DNA from: an uncultured Phycisphaerales bacterium
Lineage (GTDB): Bacteria; Planctomycetota; Phycisphaerae; Phycisphaerales; SM1A02
Direction: 5' to 3'
Assembly (NCBI GenBank): GCA_946886375.1
Contig: CAMPIL010000083.1
Span: 1-11,374, forward strand
DNA length: 11,374 nt
Part shown: in pieces, positions 5,109-11,374 of the stretch
Layout: each line of letters opens with the position of its first letter
Numbering within the stretch: position 1 is the stretch's first letter
Program-made: the position numbers and the translations under genes
The notes under the pieces: model-generated
Told to the model about the DNA's origin: nothing
What the model saw: only the letters and a program-made list of their open reading frames with translations
Database searches by the model: none

Positions 5109-5702
5109 ATGAACACCACAACCGCGACGAAGAAACCGCTGCCGCCAATCAATCTGATGAAGTGGGTGGAGCAGAACCGGCATCTGATGAAGCCTCCGGT
5201 GAGCAACAAGTATCTGTATCGCGGCGAGGACTTCTTCGTGATGCTGATCAACGGCCCGAACGCCCGCAACGATTTTCACCAGACCAACTCCGAGGAGTTC
5301 TTCCACCAGTTGCAAGGCGACATCGTGGTGCGGATCATCGAAGATGGCCGCATCAAGGATGTTCCGGTGCGTGAGGGCGAGACGTTTTTCATTCCGGGCG
5401 GCGTGCCGCATTCGCCGACGCGCCCGCCCAACACGCTGGGGTTGGTGGTGGAGCGCAATCGTCCGCCTGAGGAAAGCGAGCACTTGCAGTTCTACTGCGA
5501 GAAGTGTCACGCGCTGGTGGAAGACATGGAGTTTCACTGCAAGGACATCGTCGAGCATTTTTCGCAGACGATGGAAGAGTTCTGGGCCGATGCATCGCGC
5601 AGCACATGCAAGAACTGCGGCACGCGCGTGACCAAGCCCAAGCCGATCAAGCGGATCGTGTTCGAACGTTCCGGCGCGGTCGTGATTGAGCGCGAATCGT
5701 GA
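5109..5702 (+). CDS. nbaC: 3-hydroxyanthranilate 3,4-dioxygenase
   Basis: The 197-residue cupin enzyme opens the ring of 3-hydroxyanthranilate to 2-amino-3-carboxymuconate semialdehyde, which closes to quinolinate for NAD synthesis or goes on to degradation. Catalytic Fe ligands are visible as His57, Glu63 and His101 (NDFHQTNSEEFFHQ and GGVPHSPTRP). Arg53, Arg105 and Glu115 match the substrate-binding residues of the Cupriavidus enzyme (Arg47, Arg99, Glu110). The second, rubredoxin-like iron site is complete: CEKC (130-133) and CKNC (167-170). It is therefore the bacterial/fungal long form and looks fully functional. The start is set by GGAGG 6 bases upstream. No other kynurenine-pathway gene is in the window, so biosynthetic or catabolic use cannot be decided. 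The symbol follows the name used for this family. Confidence 0.95.
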   Translation: MNTTTATKKPLPPINLMKWVEQNRHLMKPPVSNKYLYRGEDFFVMLINGPNARNDFHQTNSEEFFHQLQGDIVVRIIEDGRIKDVPVREGETFFIPGGVPHSPTRPPNTLGLVVERNRPPEESEHLQFYCEKCHALVEDMEFHCKDIVEHFSQTMEEFWADASRSTCKNCGTRVTKPKPIKRIVFERSGAVVIERES

Positions 5703-5708
5703 GTGTAA

Positions 5709-5730
5709 AGCCGCGATCCTGGTCGCGGTT
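5709..5730 (+). terminator. Hairpin after the dioxygenase gene
   Basis: CCGCGA (5711-5716) pairs with TCGCGG (5723-5728) across a 6-base loop, extended by a G-T and an A-T pair. No U tract follows, so it is a weak terminator candidate. It could equally be a processing hairpin or part of the leader of the next gene. A TATGCT at 5730-5735 may be the next -10. Confidence 0.35.
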
Positions 5731-5750
5731 ATGCTGAGGGCGGAGCCACC

Positions 5751-7463
5751 ATGTCCCACGAACTGCAGACGGCGATGTTTCCTCAGCGATTCGCGGTGCG
5801 CCCAATCACGATGGAATTGACGCTGGTCGCGGTCGCCGGCCCCACGCCGGTGACGCTGATACTTGATCCGCAGAAGCAGTACACGATCGGCCGCCGCGCG
5901 AATCACGGATTGCCGCTGGAGCATCCAGAGGTGTCCAAGGACCACGCAACGCTGACCTACCGCGCCGATCAGGGGCGCGGCGGGTGGCACATCACCGACA
6001 CGGCAAGCCGTCACGGCACGCGCGTGAACGGCGTGGCGCTGGAGCCCGATCGCAGTTGTCCCATCGTGCCCGGCGATCTGATCGAGATTGCGCCGTGGAC
6101 GTTTTGCATGATGTCTCGATCGGAACGAGTTGACCGCGCTTCGCGCGTCAGCACCATCGATGACACGCTGGCTGCGGGATCGACGGTGACTTCGATCCAG
6201 GCTGACGCGGGGCGGGAACTCGCGCAGGAGCGACTGCGGCTGCTCTTGCACTGCGCGGAATCGCTGCAACGCGTGCCGGATGAAAAGGCCATGGCCGAAA
6301 CGGTGCTGAACGCGGCGGTGGCCGGCACAGGCTTCGCCAACGCCGCGATTCTTCGCCCCATGACGCCAGACGGAGCGATTGAAATGATCGTCAGCCGGGG
6401 CGAGATCAGCGCAGCCGGTGCGATGCCGCGCTTGAGCCGCTCGTTGATTCGCTCGGCGAGCCAGGGTGTGCCGGTGCAATTGCGCGGTTCGCCCAGCCCG
6501 GTGCGCGAGGCATTCAGCATCGCGGAGTTCGACATTCAGGAGGCGATCTGCGTTCCGCTGATGGTGGAATCAACCGTCGCTGGATTTCTCTATCTCGACA
6601 GCAGGGGAAGGCTCGATCCCGGCAAGGTCGCAGCGCAGGAAGCCTCGGCGTTTGCGGTGGGCATCGGGCGATTGGCGTCGATGGCGTGGGCGAACCTTAT
6701 GCGGCTGGAACTCGAGCGGCGTTATGCGCGCATGGAAGGTGAACTCTCCGCTGGGGCGAGAGCCCAGCAGTTGATCCTTCCGAGGCGCGAAGGCAAGTGC
6801 GGCGGGATTTGCTACATCGGCGAATGCAAACCCGGCCGCGTGATCAGCGGCGACTTTTTCGATGTTTTCTCCCTGCCCGATGGCCGCGCGGTGGTGACCG
6901 TCGGCGACGTGTCGGGCAAGGGCATCGCGGCGTCGGTCATCATGACCACCACGCAAGGCTTTCTGCACGGCGCGCTGCGGCAGCACGGCGACCTGGCCCG
7001 CGCGATGAACGATCTGAACGAGTTCGTGCATGCCCGCTGCGAATCGCAGATATTCGTGACGCTGTGGGCGGGAATCTTTGATGCGGCGGGAGGCACGCTG
7101 ACTTATGCCGATGCGGGACACGGTTATGCGTGGAAGGTGAATCCCAATGGCACGCTGACGCAACTGGACGCCGCGGGCGGGCCGCCCATTGCCGTGGCTG
7201 CGGATTCAAAGTTTGAGACGGCGACCGTCCACTTGGAGCCCGGTTGCAGGGCCCTGATGGTCAGCGACGGCATCAGCGAGCAGCCTGCGCGATCCAAGGG
7301 CAAGGAACATGGCGAGCAGTTCGGCCGCCAGCGCGTGCAGGCGTGCATGCAGTCGCTGCGCGCTGGCGCTGACGAAGTGGCGAATTTGTTCGAGGCGGTG
7401 CAAACGCACGCCGGCACGACGGAACTGGCCGACGACGCGACGGTAGTGGTCGTGCGTTGGTGA
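5751..7463 (+). CDS. FHA-GAF-PP2C (SpoIIE-type) serine phosphatase
   Basis: The 570-residue cytosolic protein has three modules. An FHA domain (about 21-120) has the phosphothreonine-binding signature GRR (47-49), SKDH (62-65) and VNG (92-94). A GAF domain follows (about 155-325). The C-terminal PPM/SpoIIE phosphatase domain (about 345-569) has the metal-binding aspartates in GDFFDV (Asp368, Asp371), GDVSGKG (Asp386), SDGISE (Asp506) and DDAT (Asp561-562). All motifs are intact. Such phosphatases usually act on anti-sigma-factor antagonists or other phosphoproteins, with the sensory modules setting activity. A phosphothreonine reader suits an organism rich in Ser/Thr kinases, one of which lies nearby on the other strand. 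ATG 5751 has a GGAG 5-8 bases upstream; ATG 5811, at the beginning of the FHA domain, is an alternative. No anti-sigma or STAS gene is adjacent. Confidence 0.93.
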   Translation: MSHELQTAMFPQRFAVRPITMELTLVAVAGPTPVTLILDPQKQYTIGRRANHGLPLEHPEVSKDHATLTYRADQGRGGWHITDTASRHGTRVNGVALEPDRSCPIVPGDLIEIAPWTFCMMSRSERVDRASRVSTIDDTLAAGSTVTSIQADAGRELAQERLRLLLHCAESLQRVPDEKAMAETVLNAAVAGTGFANAAILRPMTPDGAIEMIVSRGEISAAGAMPRLSRSLIRSASQGVPVQLRGSPSPVREAFSIAEFDIQEAICVPLMVESTVAGFLYLDSRGRLDPGKVAAQEASAFAVGIGRLASMAWANLMRLELERRYARMEGELSAGARAQQLILPRREGKCGGICYIGECKPGRVISGDFFDVFSLPDGRAVVTVGDVSGKGIAASVIMTTTQGFLHGALRQHGDLARAMNDLNEFVHARCESQIFVTLWAGIFDAAGGTLTYADAGHGYAWKVNPNGTLTQLDAAGGPPIAVAADSKFETATVHLEPGCRALMVSDGISEQPARSKGKEHGEQFGRQRVQACMQSLRAGADEVANLFEAVQTHAGTTELADDATVVVVRW

Positions 7464-7480
7464 GAGGCTCACTTCGCCTC
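7464..7480 (+). terminator. Weak hairpin directly after the phosphatase stop codon
   Basis: GAGGC (7464-7468) pairs with GCCTC (7476-7480) and is followed by ATTTG. An alternative hairpin GTGAG/CTCAC (7460-7464 with 7468-7472) overlaps it. The stem is short and there is no real U tract. Confidence 0.25.
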
Positions 7481-7482
7481 AT

Positions 7483-7510
7483 TTGATAACAAGCACAAAA
7501 CAACTATTCT
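7483..7510 (+). promoter_or_regulatory. Sigma-70-type promoter before the small exported protein
   Basis: TTGATA (7483-7488) and TATTCT (7505-7510) are separated by 16 bp, the best -35/-10 pair in the window. Transcription near 7517 would give a leader of about 34 bases containing GGAG at 7542-7545 before ATG 7551. Confidence 0.55.
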
Positions 7511-7550
7511 ATGTCGCTTGTTTGCCTGTGCCACTCTGAATGGAGAATTT

Positions 7551-7883
7551 ATGAACTCGAAAACTATTGCCGCCGCGTTTGTGATGGTGGTTGCGCTTTT
7601 GAAAGGAGTCGCGTTTGCTGACGAGCCGGCCCCGCTTTACGTGAGGGAAGTTCAGATCAACGCACAGATCGATGACATCAGATTTGTGCAGAGAGCGGTG
7701 GTGACAAATGTCCAAGGTGACTACTTCCTTGATTTCATGGCGATCCGATCTGATTTGTCAGAACGAGAACGCTGGACGATTCAGTTCAGTCTTGAAGTGG
7801 ACGGGAGTTCGAGCAGGCGCAACTGGCAAATTGTCAGCGACAATGCGTCTGTGATGATGCGCTCGATCCAGAGGCATGTATGA
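7551..7883 (+). CDS. Small exported protein of unknown function
   Basis: The protein has 110 residues with start ATG 7551, supported by GGAG (7542-7545) and a good promoter upstream. The N-terminus MNSKTIAAAFVMVVALLKGVAFA is a typical Sec signal peptide with likely cleavage after Ala23, before DEPAPLYV. The mature part of about 87 residues is mixed alpha/beta (REVQINAQIDDIRFVQRAVV, GDYFLDFMAI, ERERWTIQFSLEVDG) with no cysteine and no motif I know. The frame is open upstream to 7518, but that start has no signal-like sequence. Base composition is visibly less GC-rich than the neighbouring phosphatase and kinase genes, so it may be acquired. It converges on the kinase gene across a 91-bp gap that has only a weak CTCGG/CCGAG hairpin (7921-7943). 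Confidence 0.7.
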   Translation: MNSKTIAAAFVMVVALLKGVAFADEPAPLYVREVQINAQIDDIRFVQRAVVTNVQGDYFLDFMAIRSDLSERERWTIQFSLEVDGSSSRRNWQIVSDNASVMMRSIQRHV

Positions 7884-7974
7884 TTGAGGGCCAAATTCTA
7901 GAGCACCTTTGGCGGCATTGCTCGGCGGGTTGTTTTCTCCGAGAGGTCGCGGCGCATTCGAATTGAATTCAAAA

Positions 7975-10662
7975 TCATTGGCCGGATCCCGTTTGCGGAA
8001 TATCGCTCTTGCTGTCCTTAAGGTCGGCGATCGCAGTTTCAACTTCGTCAACGTGTTCCTGGAAACGGGAATCTGTCAATGCAACTCTGCGATACAGTTC
8101 GAGAGCCCTTGCCAAGTGTTCGCCTGATGCGGCGAGGTCCTTTGCCCGACGATCAAGAGTCGCCCAATGGCGATATGCCGCTGCGAGATTCTCCAGACTT
8201 GACCGGTCATTCAATGCAAATGGTTCTAAGTGTTTCACCGCTTGGCGATAATGCTGCCTCCCTGTCATTGCAGCATTGAGCTTGGCGTTCGCACTAATTT
8301 CTGACGCATCTGGGCCGGATAGTATTAGTTCGAGCTCACCCAAAGCAAAGGCGATCGTTCCCAAATCCCGTTGAAGTTGTGCATCAGTGCGCTCCTGATC
8401 ATACAACTGGGCCAAGATCCTTTCAGAATCCATCATTAGTTGGCGCGCCTGATCCCACCTCTTCTGATAGCGGTAACACTGGGCGAGAAAATACTGTGCC
8501 CATGCAAGATCACGGTTGCGTCGCTTGTGCGCTGGATCGCTATCGAGCAATCGCTTGCGAATTTCCAACGCGGATTTGAAATATGTTTCCGATTGTTCGT
8601 AATTTCCATCTTTGACCATCAGGTCCGCAATGCGGAGCAACCCGACCGTTGCTTCGCGCTCAGCCCGGGCATCATTGGGATTGTCGCGAAGCGTGTCCTC
8701 ACGAAGCCGCTGCGAGCGCAGGAAGGCGCTCTTGGCTTCCTCACTGCGGCCCTGAAACGCCAGCATGTCGCCAAGCGAGATTAGCGCAATGGCAACATAT
8801 CGCCGGGGAACCGGGTCCTTTGGAACCTTCGCCATCAGCGACTCACCCAGACGAACTGCCTCTTCATAAGTGCGAATCGCCAGATCGCGGTCCTTGGTGC
8901 GCTGCACATCCGCGATCTTGATCTGGCAGGCGACGAGAGGCTTTTGCAATTCAACATCGGCGGGATCAGCCTGCGCCAGTTTTGCCAGAATGCGATGGGC
9001 GGAGTCATAACTCTGCAGCGCAAGATCCGGCTGCCCCATCGACCCGCCGCGAAGACTGCCCTGAATATCGCCAAGTTTGATGTAATTCAATGCTACATCG
9101 CGCTCATTGGGAGCCTCGCCAGTGATGGATGTGAATTGGGCGAGGTACTGTTCGGCCTTTTGTATCACCTGGGCAATTGCCTCGGTCGAGCCGGCAGTGG
9201 ATTTCAATTCACTTGGAAGATCAAGAAGGATGGCAGACGTCAATCGCTGCACTCGCTGCGCCTCATCGCGCGACTGCTCGGCCAGAAATCGCTGTTCGTT
9301 GGCGATATTGGCTTGGATGTTTGCCGTTACAGCCCAGCCGATCAGCAGCAGCGCCATGACCGCCGCCGCCGCGAAGCCTGCCTTGTTGCGACCGACGAAC
9401 TTGCTCATGCGGTAGGAGAACGTGGCGGGGTGAGCGATGACTGGCAAGCCATCCAGGTGCCTGCGGATGTCCTCGCCGAACTGCTCAGCCGATGTATAGC
9501 GGCGCCGGGGTTCTTTGCGCATCGCCAGCATGATCATGTTGTCGATGTCGCCGCTGAGTCGCCGCCGCAATCGATCGGGCTTTGCCTCGCGCAACTTTGC
9601 AATTTCTTCGATGGTGGATGACGCAGTGGCGGGCTGCGGCGCCGCGGCCGATTCAAGTTCCATCGGCTCAACAGCGTGGCTGATCGCTGTGCTGGGGCGC
9701 TCGGGATCTTCGTTGCAGATCACCCGCTCGATTTCAGATTGCAATCGCGTTTTGAAGCGGTAGGGCCTGCGCCCCGTCACCAGTTCATACAACAGCACGC
9801 CCAGCGAGTACACATCGCTGGAGGTGGAAAGCGGGTCTCCGCGCACTTGCTCGGGGCTTGCGTACTCCGGCGTCATCAGCCGGAAATTGGTGGCGGTGGG
9901 CTCGTTGGCGAATGCCACCATGTCCGGATTCAGCAGTTTGGAAATGCCGAAGTCCAACAGTTTGACAGTTCCATCCTGCGTGACCACGACGTTGCTGGGC
10001 TTGATGTCGCGGTGCACGATAAGGTTCTGATGCGCGTGGTGCAGCGCGCTGCACAGCGTGCGGAACAACTCCAGCCGCTCCTCGATGCGCAGGCGATTCT
10101 TGTCGCAGTACTCGTTGATGGGCATGCCTTCGATGTACTCCATGACGAAGTACGGCCGGCCGTCATCGGTTGCGCCGCCGTCGATCATGCGCGCGATGTT
10201 GGGGTGATTGAGCGCGGAGAGCACCTGCCGCTCCTGCTCGAAGCGGCGCAGGATTTCCTCGCTGTCCATGCCTTTCTTGATGAGTTTGATCGCGACCCGC
10301 TTCTTGAACTGATCGTCATCGCGCGCTGCCATGTACACGATGCCCATGCCGCCCACACCCAGCCGCCGGAGGATGCGATATCGGCCGATGCGTTCCGGCG
10401 CCTGCTGCGATGTGCCGGTGCCTACAGCGAACGATTCGCTTTTTCCGGGAGTGGAGCCGCGCGGAGCGGTCTCGGCGTCTTCGATGCGCTTGGGCTTTTC
10501 CGGCTGATTCGCAGCATCATGATGCGCGAGCAATGAATGCACTTCCTCCCGCAGTTGCAGGTTGCCTGAACATTCCTTGTCGATGATCGGTCCGCGATGC
10601 ACTGCGGCGAGATCACAGACCATCAGGAAGATTTCCTTGGCTCGTTGATAGTGCTGGCTCAT
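7975..10662 (-). CDS. Hanks-type serine/threonine protein kinase with transmembrane segment and TPR-like C-terminus
   Basis: The protein has 895 residues. An N-terminal helical segment (1-50, ending REEVHSLLAHHDA) is the one common in planctomycete kinases. The kinase domain (about 93-405) has the glycine loop GVGGMG (102-107), VAIK with Lys126, Glu144 in helix C, HRDIKPSN (217-224; Asp219, Lys221, Asn224), DFG (237-239) and TPEYASPE (264-271), so it should be active. A low-complexity insert (about 330-365) precedes the last C-lobe helices. One membrane span follows (about 428-447, AAAAVMALLLIGWAVTA). The remaining 440 residues are helical repeats of TPR type with A-x-x-x-Y/F-x-x-A patterns, predicted outside the cytoplasmic membrane. 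Its ATG overlaps the sigma-factor stop by four bases (ATGA), so translation is coupled. The likely role is sensing and phosphorylating the partner sigma factor or other targets. Confidence 0.93.
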   Translation of the reverse strand: MSQHYQRAKEIFLMVCDLAAVHRGPIIDKECSGNLQLREEVHSLLAHHDAANQPEKPKRIEDAETAPRGSTPGKSESFAVGTGTSQQAPERIGRYRILRRLGVGGMGIVYMAARDDDQFKKRVAIKLIKKGMDSEEILRRFEQERQVLSALNHPNIARMIDGGATDDGRPYFVMEYIEGMPINEYCDKNRLRIEERLELFRTLCSALHHAHQNLIVHRDIKPSNVVVTQDGTVKLLDFGISKLLNPDMVAFANEPTATNFRLMTPEYASPEQVRGDPLSTSSDVYSLGVLLYELVTGRRPYRFKTRLQSEIERVICNEDPERPSTAISHAVEPMELESAAAPQPATASSTIEEIAKLREAKPDRLRRRLSGDIDNMIMLAMRKEPRRRYTSAEQFGEDIRRHLDGLPVIAHPATFSYRMSKFVGRNKAGFAAAAVMALLLIGWAVTANIQANIANEQRFLAEQSRDEAQRVQRLTSAILLDLPSELKSTAGSTEAIAQVIQKAEQYLAQFTSITGEAPNERDVALNYIKLGDIQGSLRGGSMGQPDLALQSYDSAHRILAKLAQADPADVELQKPLVACQIKIADVQRTKDRDLAIRTYEEAVRLGESLMAKVPKDPVPRRYVAIALISLGDMLAFQGRSEEAKSAFLRSQRLREDTLRDNPNDARAEREATVGLLRIADLMVKDGNYEQSETYFKSALEIRKRLLDSDPAHKRRNRDLAWAQYFLAQCYRYQKRWDQARQLMMDSERILAQLYDQERTDAQLQRDLGTIAFALGELELILSGPDASEISANAKLNAAMTGRQHYRQAVKHLEPFALNDRSSLENLAAAYRHWATLDRRAKDLAASGEHLARALELYRRVALTDSRFQEHVDEVETAIADLKDSKSDIPQTGSGQ

Positions 10663-11234
10663 GGGTGTTCGGTTCCTGTGCTCAGTTCGCGGCGAAGCCA
10701 GGCCTTGGCCATTTTCCAGTCGCGCTCGACGGTGCGTTCAGACACGTCAAGCAGCACGGCGATCTGGTCGTCGGACATCTCGCCGAAGATGCGCAACGCC
10801 GCCACCCGGGCCTGTCGCTCATCGATCTTGTGCATTCTGGCAAGGGCATCCTCAAGGTCCAGAAAATCCACGGCGTGCTGTCCGGACAATGAGAATGCGT
10901 CGTTCAGGGCCACCCGCCGCCAATTTTTTCCGCCCCTTTTTTGACGATCACGTGACCGGGCGTGATCGATCAGCACCCGCTGCATGGCGCGTGCGGCGAC
11001 GGCAAGAAAATGCGTGCGGCCGTTCCAGTCCACTTGCGTCTGATCCACCAGCCGCATGTACGCTTCGTGCACCAATGCTGTGGGCTGAAGGACGTGGTCG
11101 GCCCGCTCCCGCTCCATGTAGCCCGCGGCGAGATTGTGTAACTGCGTATACACCAAAGGCAACAGCGCATCGGCTGCCTTCTGATCGCCCGCGGAAAGGC
11201 TGCACAGCAGTTGGGTGGGGGTGGGGTCGGACAT
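10659..11234 (-). CDS. ECF-type RNA polymerase sigma factor (TIGR02999 / Sigma70_ECF group)
   Basis: The protein has 191 residues from ATG 11234. Region sigma-2 covers about 20-95 (LLPLVYTQLHNLAAGYM, LQPTALVHEAYMRL, HFLAVAARAMQRVLIDHAR). A basic linker (SRDRQKRGGKNWRR) joins it to sigma-4 (about 137-185), with a helix-turn-helix in EMSDDQIAVLLDVSERTVERDWKMAKAWL. No anti-sigma gene is adjacent; instead a Ser/Thr kinase follows with an ATGA overlap. At the place where most ECF factors have an acidic D-A-E-D core-binding motif, this protein has Q-P-T-A with Thr52. From memory, Vibrio EcfP, which is activated by phosphorylation by its partner kinase PknT, has a phosphorylated Thr in this area. 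A TTG at 11252 would add six residues; neither start has a Shine-Dalgarno site. Confidence 0.92.
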   Translation of the reverse strand: MSDPTPTQLLCSLSAGDQKAADALLPLVYTQLHNLAAGYMERERADHVLQPTALVHEAYMRLVDQTQVDWNGRTHFLAVAARAMQRVLIDHARSRDRQKRGGKNWRRVALNDAFSLSGQHAVDFLDLEDALARMHKIDERQARVAALRIFGEMSDDQIAVLLDVSERTVERDWKMAKAWLRRELSTGTEHP

Positions 11235-11374
11235 GGGAGATGCGGAAAGCAAGGGGCGTCAACGACTAAGAAGACAGGCGAGCAAATCATGCCTGAGTTC
11301 CTGCAACTGCAATTCGTACGCCTCGCCCGTTCCCCGGCATCAAGGCGAGCGCCAGTCGTCGATACAGCCTTGGG
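11235..11374. other. Upstream region of the sigma-kinase operon, no confident gene
   Basis: The stretch upstream of the sigma gene contains no clear promoter; TTAGTC on the minus strand (11264-11269) is a weak -10 candidate. On the plus strand a frame opens at ATG 11289 (MPEFLQLQF) and runs off the window end, without a good ribosome site. It is too short to call. Confidence 0.3.

Noticed and set aside
3720..6479. A 919-codon open frame on the minus strand
   Set aside because: It lies antisense to three well-supported genes (PrpD-like, dioxygenase, phosphatase). Its product is Arg/His-rich without any recognisable domain, as expected for the antisense shadow of GC-rich genes.
9676..10536. 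A 286-codon plus-strand open frame over the kinase
   Set aside because: It is antisense to the kinase catalytic domain with all its motifs, and no protein signature is seen in it.
11289..11374. Start of a divergent gene at the window end
   Set aside because: There are only 28 codons, no Shine-Dalgarno site and no recognisable sequence, so nothing supports it beyond an open frame.

Overview
The window is GC-rich bacterial chromosome. It looks like a planctomycete, possibly Phycisphaerae-like, although no marker gene settles this. The main support is an ECF sigma factor of the TIGR02999 type translationally coupled to a Hanks-type Ser/Thr kinase with a TPR tail. Secondary support comes from the 251-residue hypothetical at 2315-3070 and the IS200-like REP-associated transposase, whose relatives I recall from Planctomycetota and Verrucomicrobiota. 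The taxon is inference.

Layout. Positions 1-289 are the 3' end of an isocitrate/isopropylmalate dehydrogenase gene. Positions 290-1231 are a mobile unit: a REP-associated tyrosine transposase (RAYT) at 425-1012 sits between two related flanks of about 115 bp, each carrying an inverted pair of short palindromic repeats. A decayed second copy of the dehydrogenase 3' end follows at 1131-1231. A small predicted membrane protein lies at 1285-1650. Positions 1651-2314 hold no convincing gene. They contain six exactly phased, dyad-symmetric 42-bp repeats (1783-2034), a MITE-like GTCATTCCCGC element (2111-2236) and 27-bp tandem hairpins (2226-2290).

From 2315 to 7883 all genes read forward: a conserved hypothetical, an NTF2/SnoaL-fold protein, an MmgE/PrpD-family protein, 3-hydroxyanthranilate 3,4-dioxygenase, an FHA-GAF-PP2C (SpoIIE-type) phosphatase and a small exported protein. 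Several have recognisable promoter -10 hexamers very close to their start codons, so they look like separate short transcripts rather than one operon. The reverse strand from 11234 to 7975 is a two-gene operon, ECF sigma then kinase, with an ATGA overlap. It converges on the small exported protein.

Working together: the sigma-kinase pair probably forms a phosphorylation-controlled transcription switch. The nearby phosphatase carries a phosphothreonine-reading FHA domain and could belong to the same signalling layer, which is inferred from proximity only. The dioxygenase belongs to tryptophan/kynurenine metabolism (a route to quinolinate and NAD). The PrpD-like enzyme beside it has no assigned substrate. 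The least explained parts of the window are the 42-bp dyad array and the REP/RAYT neighbourhood.
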